From Mesorhizobium sp. (GTDB taxonomy: Bacteria > Pseudomonadota > Alphaproteobacteria > Rhizobiales > Rhizobiaceae): a DNA stretch of 64,000 nt. Location of the stretch: NCBI GenBank assembly GCA_004020315.1, contig SAQG01000038.1:1-64000 (forward strand). Reading direction: 5' to 3'. The notes under the pieces are model-generated. The model was not told where the DNA came from and did not search any database. It saw nothing but the letters and a program-made list of their open reading frames with translations. Position numbers and translations under genes: made by a program. This document shows positions 17,792 to 26,271 of the stretch, one piece after another; position 1 is the first letter of the stretch, and each line of letters opens with the position of its first letter.

Positions 17792-18799
17792 CTACGGGAT
17801 GCCGATCCCGAAATACCGCTTGTGGGCCACATCAAGGATGCGATTGATCAAGCTCGAATAGCTGTGCCCAGCGGCGATTGCGGCTAGGACATATTCGGAT
17901 TGCATACTGAGCCCAGGCATCGTGTTGATCTCCAGCACAAAGGGTTGGCCGGAGCGGTCGATCCGGACGTCGAGGCGTGCATAGTCCCGGCACTCGCAGG
18001 CACGGAAGGTTGCAATCGAAATATCCCGCAGCAAAGTCGCAAGACTGCTCCCGACTCGCGCCGGGCAAATCGTCGACGCCTGCTCGGCAGGCAGGTACTT
18101 CGCTTCCCAAGTCAAAAGGCCAATTTCGCGTTCGCCGAAGTCGATCTCTGCGAAGGGCAACACCTCGGGTTTTCCGTTTCCCAGCAGCGCGACATGGATT
18201 TCCCGCCCATCGATGTATTCTTCCACTAGCGCATCCTGCCCATATTGCCCAATGATCATTTCGACGGCTTGCGCCAGCTGAGAGGGCTCATGCACGAGTT
18301 GCAAACCGAAGCTGTTGTCTTCACGGCGCGGCTTCACCACAAGTGGGAATCGCAAATCGCCGGTGCTGTCGGTGCCGCAGCGCATGATGCGAAAGTTCGG
18401 CGTCGGCACGCCGCAACTGCGCATGAGCGTCTTGCTGATAACTTTGTCGTCCGTCAGTCCATGCCCGAGTGGGCTCGATCCGGTGTATGGAACGCCGGCC
18501 ATCTCAAGCATGCCCGGAACGTGCGTGAAACGGTAGTCTCCTTGAATCCCCTCCGCCAGGTTGAAAACAAATCCTGAAGGGCGGGCTTGCGGATCGGGTG
18601 GCATGAAGCGCTCGAGCGTATTGAGCAGTCCTTTGTCGCCTTCACACAAAAGCGTTTCATGGCCGCCCTCTTGCAGTGCCGCCACCGCCCTTTCGACTGT
18701 CTCGCCGGGCGGCCAAGGCTGCGGGGGCTGTGGATAAGGCTGACCGAATCGGTTGATCACGCCTGTAAAATCACGATTCCGGACGACGGCTACTCGCAT
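17792..18799 (-). CDS. D-alanine-D-alanine ligase-like ATP-grasp enzyme
   Basis: 335 residues of the Ddl family. Visible: NLAEGIQGDYRFTHVPGMLE (substrate domain), the ATP-grasp core FPLVVKPRREDNSFG, the loop VEEYIDGREIHVALLG, and the Mg-binding end LDVRIDRSGQPFVLEINTMP. Family enzymes couple two D-alanines, or D-Ala to D-lactate or D-Ser, for peptidoglycan; some relatives make other dipeptides. As this is an accessory copy away from murein genes, a specialised dipeptide role is possible. The frame opens at 18829, but the ATG at 18799 is preceded by AAGGAG at ideal spacing. An IS110 remnant lies directly upstream, so its own promoter may have been displaced. Confidence 0.85.
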   Translation of the reverse strand: MRVAVVRNRDFTGVINRFGQPYPQPPQPWPPGETVERAVAALQEGGHETLLCEGDKGLLNTLERFMPPDPQARPSGFVFNLAEGIQGDYRFTHVPGMLEMAGVPYTGSSPLGHGLTDDKVISKTLMRSCGVPTPNFRIMRCGTDSTGDLRFPLVVKPRREDNSFGLQLVHEPSQLAQAVEMIIGQYGQDALVEEYIDGREIHVALLGNGKPEVLPFAEIDFGEREIGLLTWEAKYLPAEQASTICPARVGSSLATLLRDISIATFRACECRDYARLDVRIDRSGQPFVLEINTMPGLSMQSEYVLAAIAAGHSYSSLINRILDVAHKRYFGIGIP

Positions 18800-18889
18800 G
18801 ACGTACTCCTTGATGGTTCGGTTCTGCACTTCATTCGCTCGGATTTGTTTTCTCGAGGGAACAGCCCGCTTTATCCGCGCTCGCCTTCA

Positions 18890-19753
18890 CGGAGTCCTAT
18901 GCAATCCGCGTGCCACCAAGAGACGGTGCGAATAAAGGGGCAAGCGCTATGTGTCTCGCGCCGCGCCCGCGCGGGACACTTGTGCCTATGCCGCCGCTTG
19001 ACTTCTGCCGAGGGACCAGCCCGAGCCAGGCGGCGAAATCGCGACCGCACTTGAAGGTTTCCATCGGTGGCGAAAATGCCAAGGGCAGCAATAGGGCCGA
19101 CACCGGGCATGGTTTGCAAGCGCCGAGATGTTGCAGCTTGCTTGGACAGCGTGTCGATCGTCTTCTTCAATGCCGCGAAACGGCTGCTCAACTGTTTGAT
19201 TTGGTCAAGAGCGCTGCAGATGTCGCGGACCAGATCCGGCAGGTCTGCACTCTCGTCCTCGACGATCTCTGCCAGACGTGGCAGGTGGCCGATGCCTTGC
19301 GGAACAACATAACCGAACTCCTAGAGGTGCGCGCGCAACGCATTCACCCATTCGGTTCTCTGATTCACGAACTGCTCTCTGGTGCGAAACACGATAGCCC
19401 GGGACTGCTGCTCCTTGGTCTTCGGTTCGACAAAGCGCGTTGTCGGTCGTTGCGCTGCTTCGACGATCGCCTCCGCTTCGGCGACGTCGTTCTTCTGCCG
19501 CTTGACGGACGGTTTGACATAGGCCGGGACAATCAGTCTTGGCTCATGGCCAAGCCGAGCCATCTGACAGGTCTGTAGTGGGAGCTGCCGCACGCTTCCA
19601 TTGCCACGACACATGCCGGTTGACTCGCCATGAACTTGCAAAACTGCAGGCGCGACAGCTTCTTGCGGAATACAACCGATCCATCAGCTGCCGCCCCGTG
19701 CAGCTGAATGCCGTTCTTTCCCAGATCGACCCCAATGATAGTAACTTTTCCAT
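18890..19753 (-). pseudogene. IS110-family transposase, frameshifted
   Basis: Minus strand, nearly full length but broken. The start is split between two frames: ATG at 19753, then VTIIGVDLGKNGIQLHG in the neighbouring frame, as if one base were lost in an A run. Then VAMEACGSSHY (catalytic Glu), SYVKP-like AYVKPSVKRQKNDVAEAEA, NALRAHL, LQTMPGVGPIAAL and GRDFAAWLGLVPRQKSSGG, each in a different frame. These are the conserved blocks of the DEDD/Ser transposases. At least four frameshifts make it inactive. It sits immediately upstream of the Ddl-like gene. Confidence 0.82.
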
Positions 19754-20428
19754 CGATGCCTGCCTCTCCTTTGCGTGGCGCTAACACCACAAACTTGGCA
19801 CATTGCGATGCCGTCGGAGAAGGCTGGCATCCACCCCATCAGTAAAATGGGACAGCCATGGTGCTGGTCGCGCGGCTTGGCGCAGAGCATGTTTCTTGTG
19901 CTCACGCAGATCGTCCATGTTGATCTAGCGGTTGGCCCCATCCAGTTTTCGTTGGTTTCGACAGCCAATGTCCTGACTGGGGGCGGCATCTCTATGTTTT
20001 GGAAAGATGAGCACGACACAGGTGCGCCGGCGGATTTCCTCGTTGAGGCCGCCCTCGTCCATCTCGGCCTCGAGCACCTCCTGCATCCGCACGGATCACT
20101 TCGTGCGGACCCTGCGGGGCTGGAAGCAGAATGTCTTTGGCGGCAGCGCTGGTCGATTACCGGGGAATCAACAGGTGCGATTTTCAGAGCTGCACCGTCG
20201 ACAGAAAGCGTCCATCTGGGCGGGGAGAGTCGTTAGCCATCTACTTATTAGATGGCGATTATATCGAGTCTCTATTTGCCAATTCAGCAGCTGTCGAAGA
20301 AATCTAACTTAAGACTATAAAGGGGAACCGCCACACCAATTACCTTAGTGCACGCGCTGGCCATCAGTTCCAAATGGGCGCGACGAGGTGCGGGAATGCG
20401 GCGTGGCGAGGCTTAAAGGAGGACCAGA
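19754..20428. other. Non-coding stretch: probable IS110 left end and leader of the peptide ABC operon
   Basis: The first 250 bp or so lie just 5' of the IS110 transposase on the minus strand and probably belong to the element's non-coding end. The last 200 bp lead into the solute-binding protein gene and hold the palindrome at 20236-20256 and a strong AAAGGAGG ribosome site at about 20415. No gene is recognised. Confidence 0.45.
20236..20256. promoter_or_regulatory. Palindrome upstream of peptide ABC operon, possible operator
   Basis: Perfect inverted repeat GCCATCTA-CTTAT-TAGATGGC. The arms are eight bases and the spacer five. It lies about 170 bp before the start of the solute-binding protein gene. 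The size and symmetry fit a dimeric regulator site (for example GntR type), but no regulator gene is adjacent. A mere hairpin is the alternative. Confidence 0.4.
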
Positions 20429-22096
20429 ATGAATGATTGGTCTATGAATCGCCGTGCGGTCGTCAAAGCAATGCTGGTGGGATCGGTTGCCCCGTGGGTC
20501 ATTAACTCAAGGGCGTTCGCTTCGTCTTGTAGCGACCATATTGTGCGTGTCGGCTCGATGGGTGCTCCCGATTCCATGAATCCATTCGCCACCTGGAGTT
20601 CGTTCTGGCCGCTTGTCTTGTCCTACGATTCGCTGGTCGGCGTTGACGCCCAGCGACACCCTGACCGGAGGGGGTTTGCGAAGGCGTGGGCCGTTGCTGA
20701 TGACGGGCTCACTTGGACAATCAAGGTATGGCCCGGCATGAAGTGGTCGGACGGCCAACCCGCCACCGCCAGAGACGCCGCGTTCACCTATAATTATCTG
20801 CTTGGCTCCGTGGGCAAGCCAGACGAGCTGAATATTGGCCAAAACAGCACAGACGGCATGGAACAAGTCGCATCCGTTACGGCCATTGATGACGAAACTC
20901 TGCGGATCGTGACCAAGGCTCCTACGCGCTGGCCAATTGACAACTTCGTTCTAATGGTCCCTGAGCACGTTTGGAAGGACATCGGCTACGCGGATGCGCG
21001 CAGCACTTTTCGCAACGACCCGCCGCTGGTGGGAACTGGGCCTATGATCGTTGCGGAGTTTCAGCAAGGCCAATTTGTGCGCCTTACGCCAAACGCGTAT
21101 TTTCGCACTGAGCAGCCGAAGACGGCCGGGATGATTATCCACTTCTTCACCACGCAGGATCCAATTGCCCAGGGTCTGAAGAGTGGGAGCTTCGATTGTG
21201 GGGGCGTGACAGCCGCACAGTGGGCTGCCTTCTCGAAGGAGAGCGATATCGGGGTCTATGAATCTCGCGTGGAGCAGCGGGACTATCTGGCATTTAATAC
21301 GGCCTCCGGGAAGGGGGCGGGCAGCACCAAGGCCCTGCAGGATCCAGCGTTTCGCGACGCGATCGGCTATGCGATCGATCAGAAAGCGATCGTGGATCGC
21401 GCCTACCGCGGGCACGCAGACCCTGGTGTCGGAATTGTGATGCCGGTAGCCGCCGACTATTACTCAGACCTAAGCGACATCAGGCGCCGCTTCGATCTAG
21501 CCGAGGCGGGTCGTCGGCTAGACGCGGCCGGATATCGGGACACGAACGGCGATGGTGTCCGGGAGGACAAGGAGGGAAAGAGCTTACAGCTTGAGCTAAT
21601 CACAGGAAAGGCTTCGGGTGTGAGCGAGATTCCGATTGCAGCCGTGCAGCTTGTTGCGGGCTGGCTGGGACAAATTGGCATTCCCGTGTCGGTGACCCAG
21701 CTCGATTCCGGTGCGCTCACCGCCCGCACGACAGCGCCGACGGACGGCGGCGGAAGCTGGGATCTGCTTATCGCCAGCAACTGGCTGTCTTCCTCGCCTC
21801 ACGACCTGCTCGTCTTGGGCAGTAGCAAGTCCATCGGCCTCACTAACAGATCGTACTGGACAAATGAGAAGTTCGACGCGCTCCTGACTGAGGTCGACCG
21901 TACCGTCGACCTGAAGAGGAGCCAGGAGCTGGTCGATCAGGCAGCGCGCCTCATCTATGCTGAGGCGCCGTATATCATTCTGAGTCACCCCTTAACGCTC
22001 GGTGCCTATCGTAAGGACTGCTTCCAGGGCTGGGGACCGGAGGACGCGATATCGGATTGGAGCTATTTCCCGTTCGATCGGTTGAGGCCGATCTAA
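20429..22096 (+). CDS. Peptide/opine-type ABC transporter substrate-binding protein (SBP_bac_5)
   Basis: 555 residues, normal for the DppA/OppA family. The N-terminus, MNRRAVVKAMLVGS with a hydrophobic run up to RAFAS, is a Sec/Tat-like export signal. The mature part shows the family pattern: VGSMGAPDSMNPF, GLTWTIKVWPGMKWSDGQP, and DPAFRDAIGYAIDQKAIVDRAY. The protein would capture di- or oligopeptides, opines or similar ligands in the periplasm. A strong AAAGGAGG site precedes the ATG. First gene of a tight five-gene operon with two permeases and two ATPases. Confidence 0.92.
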   Translation: MNDWSMNRRAVVKAMLVGSVAPWVINSRAFASSCSDHIVRVGSMGAPDSMNPFATWSSFWPLVLSYDSLVGVDAQRHPDRRGFAKAWAVADDGLTWTIKVWPGMKWSDGQPATARDAAFTYNYLLGSVGKPDELNIGQNSTDGMEQVASVTAIDDETLRIVTKAPTRWPIDNFVLMVPEHVWKDIGYADARSTFRNDPPLVGTGPMIVAEFQQGQFVRLTPNAYFRTEQPKTAGMIIHFFTTQDPIAQGLKSGSFDCGGVTAAQWAAFSKESDIGVYESRVEQRDYLAFNTASGKGAGSTKALQDPAFRDAIGYAIDQKAIVDRAYRGHADPGVGIVMPVAADYYSDLSDIRRRFDLAEAGRRLDAAGYRDTNGDGVREDKEGKSLQLELITGKASGVSEIPIAAVQLVAGWLGQIGIPVSVTQLDSGALTARTTAPTDGGGSWDLLIASNWLSSSPHDLLVLGSSKSIGLTNRSYWTNEKFDALLTEVDRTVDLKRSQELVDQAARLIYAEAPYIILSHPLTLGAYRKDCFQGWGPEDAISDWSYFPFDRLRPI

Positions 22097-22097
22097 C

Positions 22098-23096
22098 GTG
22101 GCTGGCAACGCACAGGAAGGGCGAACAAGCCGCATTGGGAATGTCCTGATCAGGGCGGCCATAACTCTTTCGATGGTGGCCACACTGAACTTCGTCCTGT
22201 TCAGGGTCATTCCCGGTGACCCTGCAGCGCTTCTGCTTGGCGGTGCTCGGATGAGCGTGTCCGCTGAACGGATCGAGGCGCAGCGCCAGAACTGGGGACT
22301 CGACCGGCCGCTTTTCCCGGACCAGATACTTGACTACCTGTCGGCAACTCTACATGGCGATCTCGGCTACAGCTTCAAGTTCAGGGGTAGACTTGTCTCT
22401 GACCTTATTTGGGAGCGCTTGCCGGCCACCATCGCCCTGGTTGGCTTGGCCCAATTAATCGCCATGCTATGCGGTGTCATGCTTGGGCTCTATGCGGGTT
22501 GGCGCAGAGGAGGAGCTGTCGACCGTATCGCCATGGGAGCATCTCTAGCGCTCTATTCTACGCCGTCTTTCTGGCTTGCTATGGTACTAGTAGTCATTTT
22601 TAGCACGGCATTGGGGTGGTTTCCGGGTTATGGCATCTATTCACCCGGCGCTAGCATAGGTTCAACTGATAAGATCCTAGACTACTTGCGACATCTCGCA
22701 CTTCCGGTCGCCGCGGTAGCCCTTGGGCTGATCGGGCAATACGTTGTGGTCGCGCGTGCAGCGATGAGTGACGTCGTTACTGAGGACTACATGGTGACCG
22801 CACGCGCCAAGGGACTTACCAACGGTCAGATGCTGATGCGCCATGCATTTCGTAACGCAATGCTGCCGCTCGTGACCTTGATTACTCTCAATCTTGGCTA
22901 CGTGGTCGCTGGTGCGATCACCGTCGAAGCCGTCTTCGCCTGGCCGGGAATTGGTGGTCTCACGGTCGAAGCGCTCAACGCGCGGGACTACCCAGTTCTT
23001 CAAGGGATATTCCTGTTGCTTGGTGTATCGATCGTTGCCGCGAACCTCCTAGCCGATCTTGCCTACGGCATTCTTGATCCGCGAATCCGGCAATGA
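22098..23096 (+). CDS. ABC transporter permease, DppB type
   Basis: 332 residues with about six membrane helices. The N-terminal signature FVLFRVIPGDPAALLLGG is typical of DppB/OppB, as is the coupling loop TARAKGLTNGQMLMRHAFRN near residue 240. It forms the channel together with the next gene. GTG start one base after the binding-protein stop, and an ATGA overlap with the next permease, so the operon is translationally coupled. Confidence 0.93.
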   Translation: MAGNAQEGRTSRIGNVLIRAAITLSMVATLNFVLFRVIPGDPAALLLGGARMSVSAERIEAQRQNWGLDRPLFPDQILDYLSATLHGDLGYSFKFRGRLVSDLIWERLPATIALVGLAQLIAMLCGVMLGLYAGWRRGGAVDRIAMGASLALYSTPSFWLAMVLVVIFSTALGWFPGYGIYSPGASIGSTDKILDYLRHLALPVAAVALGLIGQYVVVARAAMSDVVTEDYMVTARAKGLTNGQMLMRHAFRNAMLPLVTLITLNLGYVVAGAITVEAVFAWPGIGGLTVEALNARDYPVLQGIFLLLGVSIVAANLLADLAYGILDPRIRQ

Positions 23097-24025
23097 GTGA
23101 AAGTATCGTGCGATATTCCTCGCGTAGCCGGGCGAGAGCGATCAAGAGCTTTCTATCCAATCTTCTTGGTCACGCCGGGGCTCAGCTCGGCCTGTTGTGT
23201 CTGGTGTTTTTCCTTGTCCTCTCTGCTGTGCCCAATATCCTCGTAGGTCCACTTGAGACCGTAGCCACCGCAACTGGTGATTTCCTCGTTCCACCATCAA
23301 GCCAGCATCTGCTGGGGACCGATGAGGTGGGGCGTGACGTGCTCAATCTGGTCGTCCATGGTGCCCGGATATCGCTCACGATCGCGCTGCTGGCGACCGT
23401 CATCAGCCTCGTCGTCGGCACTACGGTTGGTATCACTGCTGGCTACTACGGTGGCAGAGTTGACGTCTGGCTGATGCGGCTGACGGATTTCTTTTTCGTC
23501 ATGCCGTCCTTCGTCCTTGCGCTGGTCATCACACCCGTGGTGCTCGAAGTAATGGGGCGGGGCAGAGAAATCCTCGGCTTCCGTCCTTCCCTCTTCGTGA
23601 TCCTTGTCGTCATCGGCATAACAAGCTGGGCGTTTGTCGCCCGTATCGTTCGCAGTCAGACACTATCGCTTAAGGAGCGAACATTCATTGATCGCGCACG
23701 AGTTGTGGGCAGCAGCAATTTGAGCATCATGGTGCGGCATATCCTCCCCAATCTCGTTCCGCAAATCGCAGCGAATGGTGCGCTGGTCGTCGCTGGCGCA
23801 ATCTATGTCGAGACGTCGCTCTCGTTCCTCGGGCTTGGCGACCCATTGCAGCCTTCATGGGGCACTTTGCTTTCGCTCGCTCAGCGCGCCGGTGCGGCCA
23901 GTACCGGAGCTTGGTGGTACCTCGGCGCCCCCGGGCTGTGCGCCCTCGCGGTTTCCCTTAGCTTCGTCCTGGTCGGCAATGCCCTCGACGACACGTTCAA
24001 TCCACGGCAGAGGGTGATCCCATGA
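23093..24025 (+). CDS. ABC transporter permease, DppC type
   Basis: 310 residues. The extracytoplasmic N-terminal region HLLGTDEVGRDVL is the hallmark of DppC/OppC subunits. The coupling loop FIDRARVVGSSNLSIMVRHI contacts the ATPase, and YVETSLSFLGLGDP is the conserved C-terminal block. About six helices. The start overlaps the DppB stop by four bases, and the stop overlaps the next ATG in the same way. Confidence 0.93.
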   Translation: MSESIVRYSSRSRARAIKSFLSNLLGHAGAQLGLLCLVFFLVLSAVPNILVGPLETVATATGDFLVPPSSQHLLGTDEVGRDVLNLVVHGARISLTIALLATVISLVVGTTVGITAGYYGGRVDVWLMRLTDFFFVMPSFVLALVITPVVLEVMGRGREILGFRPSLFVILVVIGITSWAFVARIVRSQTLSLKERTFIDRARVVGSSNLSIMVRHILPNLVPQIAANGALVVAGAIYVETSLSFLGLGDPLQPSWGTLLSLAQRAGAASTGAWWYLGAPGLCALAVSLSFVLVGNALDDTFNPRQRVIP

Positions 24026-25029
24026 CAAACCTCTCCCAAGACAAGGCATCGCTTTTGGAAGTCGACGGGCTTTCTGTTGAGTATCGGCTCAAGGGCGTTT
24101 CATTGCGAGCGATCGACCGCGTGAGCTTCGCGCTCCAGGCTGGAGAGGCCGTTGGCCTCGTCGGTGAATCGGGCAGTGGCAAGACTACCACCGCCATGGC
24201 GATCGCTGGTCTACTATCGCCCAATGCACGGGTCAGCGGCGGCCAAGTGCGCTATCGTGGTAACCTGCTGCCGATCGACAATGATGCGGCGATGCGGCCA
24301 CATCGCTGGACCGAGACGTCCGTCGTTTTCCAGGGCGCGATGAATGCGCTCAATCCCGTTCACCGCATTATCAAGCAAATCGCCGAGCCATGCATCCTGA
24401 AGCTCGGCATGTCGCGTGCCGAGGCGACCGCGCGGGCACGGGAGCTTCTAGAACTCGTCGGCATTCCGACGGATCGCGGCACTGCCTATCCCCACGAGTT
24501 GTCGGGCGGTATGCGTCAAAGAGTGATGATTGCCATGGCGCTCGCATGTCGCCCCTCGATCATCATCGGTGACGAGCCGACCACGGCGCTCGACGTCATC
24601 ACACAGGCTCAGATCCTCAAGCTGTTGGGGAAGTTGCGATCGCAGCTTAACCTAGCGCTCATTTTAATCACCCACGACCTGTCTGTCGTCGCTGAGTCGT
24701 GTGATCGCGTGATGATCATGTACGCCGGCCGGATAGTCGAGGATGGAACCGTCGCGGAGATCTTCGCTAAGCCCAAACATCCCTACACTCGCCTGCTGAT
24801 CGAATCGATCCCCAACCCGGCGAGCGGCATACGGATAATTCGCCCTATCCCCGGCGATCCCCCCAACTTAATGAATCGACCGTCAGGCTGCGCCTTCCAT
24901 CCACGTTGCCCGTCAGCAACGGGGGTCTGCACGACCGAAGTTCCCAGCCTCGAAAAGTTCGGGTGGGGACGCGTCGCCTGTCACCTTCACCGTTCCTCGC
25001 AAGAAGGCAGGGTTGCAGTTCATGCCTGA
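24022..25029 (+). CDS. ABC transporter ATP-binding protein, DppD type
   Basis: 335 residues. Walker A GESGSGKTT, Q-loop VVFQGAMNALNPV, signature LSGGMRQRVMIAMAL, Walker B IIGDEPTTALD, and the H-loop in LITHDLSVVAE. The C-terminal oligopeptide extension contains Cys residues in GCAFHPRCPSATGVC, a pattern typical of DppD/OppD that is often linked to an iron-sulfur site. One of the two ATPases powering the importer. Confidence 0.93.
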   Translation: MTNLSQDKASLLEVDGLSVEYRLKGVSLRAIDRVSFALQAGEAVGLVGESGSGKTTTAMAIAGLLSPNARVSGGQVRYRGNLLPIDNDAAMRPHRWTETSVVFQGAMNALNPVHRIIKQIAEPCILKLGMSRAEATARARELLELVGIPTDRGTAYPHELSGGMRQRVMIAMALACRPSIIIGDEPTTALDVITQAQILKLLGKLRSQLNLALILITHDLSVVAESCDRVMIMYAGRIVEDGTVAEIFAKPKHPYTRLLIESIPNPASGIRIIRPIPGDPPNLMNRPSGCAFHPRCPSATGVCTTEVPSLEKFGWGRVACHLHRSSQEGRVAVHA

Positions 25030-26083
25030 CACCTCCGACATCCTGAGTCTCGAGAGCCTGAAGGTCCATTTTCCTATCCAGGGCGGACTGTTCGACCGGG
25101 TCCTGGGGCGATCTGCCGGGGCGGTGCGTGCGGCGGATGGAGTCGACCTCAACATTGGACGAGGTGAAATCGTCGCCCTGGTTGGAGAATCCGGAAGCGG
25201 CAAGACGACAGTGGGCCGCGTCATCACCAAGCTAGCCCAGCCCACAGGAGGCAGGTTGCTGTTTGAGGGCCGCGATATGACGTCTGCAAAAGGCTTCTCG
25301 GCTCTGCGTCCCTACCGGCGACGCGTGCAAATGATCTTTCAGGATGCTTATCAGGCGCTCAACCCGCGACACACCGTGTTCGACAGTGTGGCAGAGCCGT
25401 TGCGCTCCCTGCGGCTGGTCAAGAACCATGCCCAACTCACAGAAAGGGTCAGCGAAGCGCTTTCGGCGGCCGGGCTCAATCCTCCCGGTGATTTCTTCGC
25501 CCGCTTCCCACACGAACTCTCCGGCGGCCAGCGCCAGCGCGTCGTGATTGCCGGAGCGCTTGCCGTGAAGCCGGAGCTCATCGTTGCCGACGAGCCCGTG
25601 TCGATGCTCGATGTATCGATACGCGCACAAATTCTTCAGGTCCTGGTTGACCTGCGCGCCAAGCACAACATGGCGCTACTGTTCATCACCCACGACCTGC
25701 CGCTCGCCTGGCTGATCGCCGACCGGATTGCAGTCTTATATCTTGGGAGATTGGTCGAGATCGGCAGCGCCGATGACATCACATTCAACCCCCGGCATCC
25801 CTATACGGTCGCGTTGCGCAACGCCACGCCGCAGATTCGCAGCGACGCAAGTCGCTTCGAGCTGCCGGCGTTGCAAGGAGAGGTTCCAAGCGCCGCACGC
25901 GTGCCGAAGGGCTGTCGTTTCCATCCTCGCTGCCCGCTTGCTTTCGACCGGTGCAAGGAGGAGGAGCCGCCGGCCATCGAAGTCGGGCCGCAGCATATGT
26001 CCGCATGCTGGCTGCCGACGTCAGGTGCGAAAGCAGGATTGTCGACACCCAACCTGAAAAGTGCCGACCATGGTTCCGTCTGA
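25022..26083 (+). CDS. ABC transporter ATP-binding protein, DppF type
   Basis: 353 residues with Walker A GESGSGKTTVGR, Q-loop MIFQDAYQALNPR, signature LSGGQRQRVVIAGAL, Walker B IVADEPVSMLD and the C-terminal GCRFHPRCPLAFDRC. Second ATPase of the peptide-type importer. A TTG at 25013 is open, but the ATG at 25022 begins the usual N-terminus and overlaps the end of the previous gene by eight bases. Last member of the transporter operon; the peptidase gene begins about 190 bp later. Confidence 0.92.
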   Translation: MPDTSDILSLESLKVHFPIQGGLFDRVLGRSAGAVRAADGVDLNIGRGEIVALVGESGSGKTTVGRVITKLAQPTGGRLLFEGRDMTSAKGFSALRPYRRRVQMIFQDAYQALNPRHTVFDSVAEPLRSLRLVKNHAQLTERVSEALSAAGLNPPGDFFARFPHELSGGQRQRVVIAGALAVKPELIVADEPVSMLDVSIRAQILQVLVDLRAKHNMALLFITHDLPLAWLIADRIAVLYLGRLVEIGSADDITFNPRHPYTVALRNATPQIRSDASRFELPALQGEVPSAARVPKGCRFHPRCPLAFDRCKEEEPPAIEVGPQHMSACWLPTSGAKAGLSTPNLKSADHGSV

Positions 26084-26271
26084 CAGTAAGTAATAATAGG
26101 GCACTCGAAGCGCTATTCTGCCAGAACGGAATTAACGGATGTTGGTAATAACGCGCCGTGGCTCGTTAAACGGTTTACACTATATCGCCTAGGAGCAACA
26201 TTGATGCACAAACTGTACTGCTCGCGGACTGCCGCGCCAATTCCTTGCTCTTTTTTCCTGAGGGCCTTGTG

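Noticed and set aside
18910..19578. 222-codon open frame on the plus strand
   Set aside because: Shadow of the frameshifted IS110 transposase on the opposite strand.
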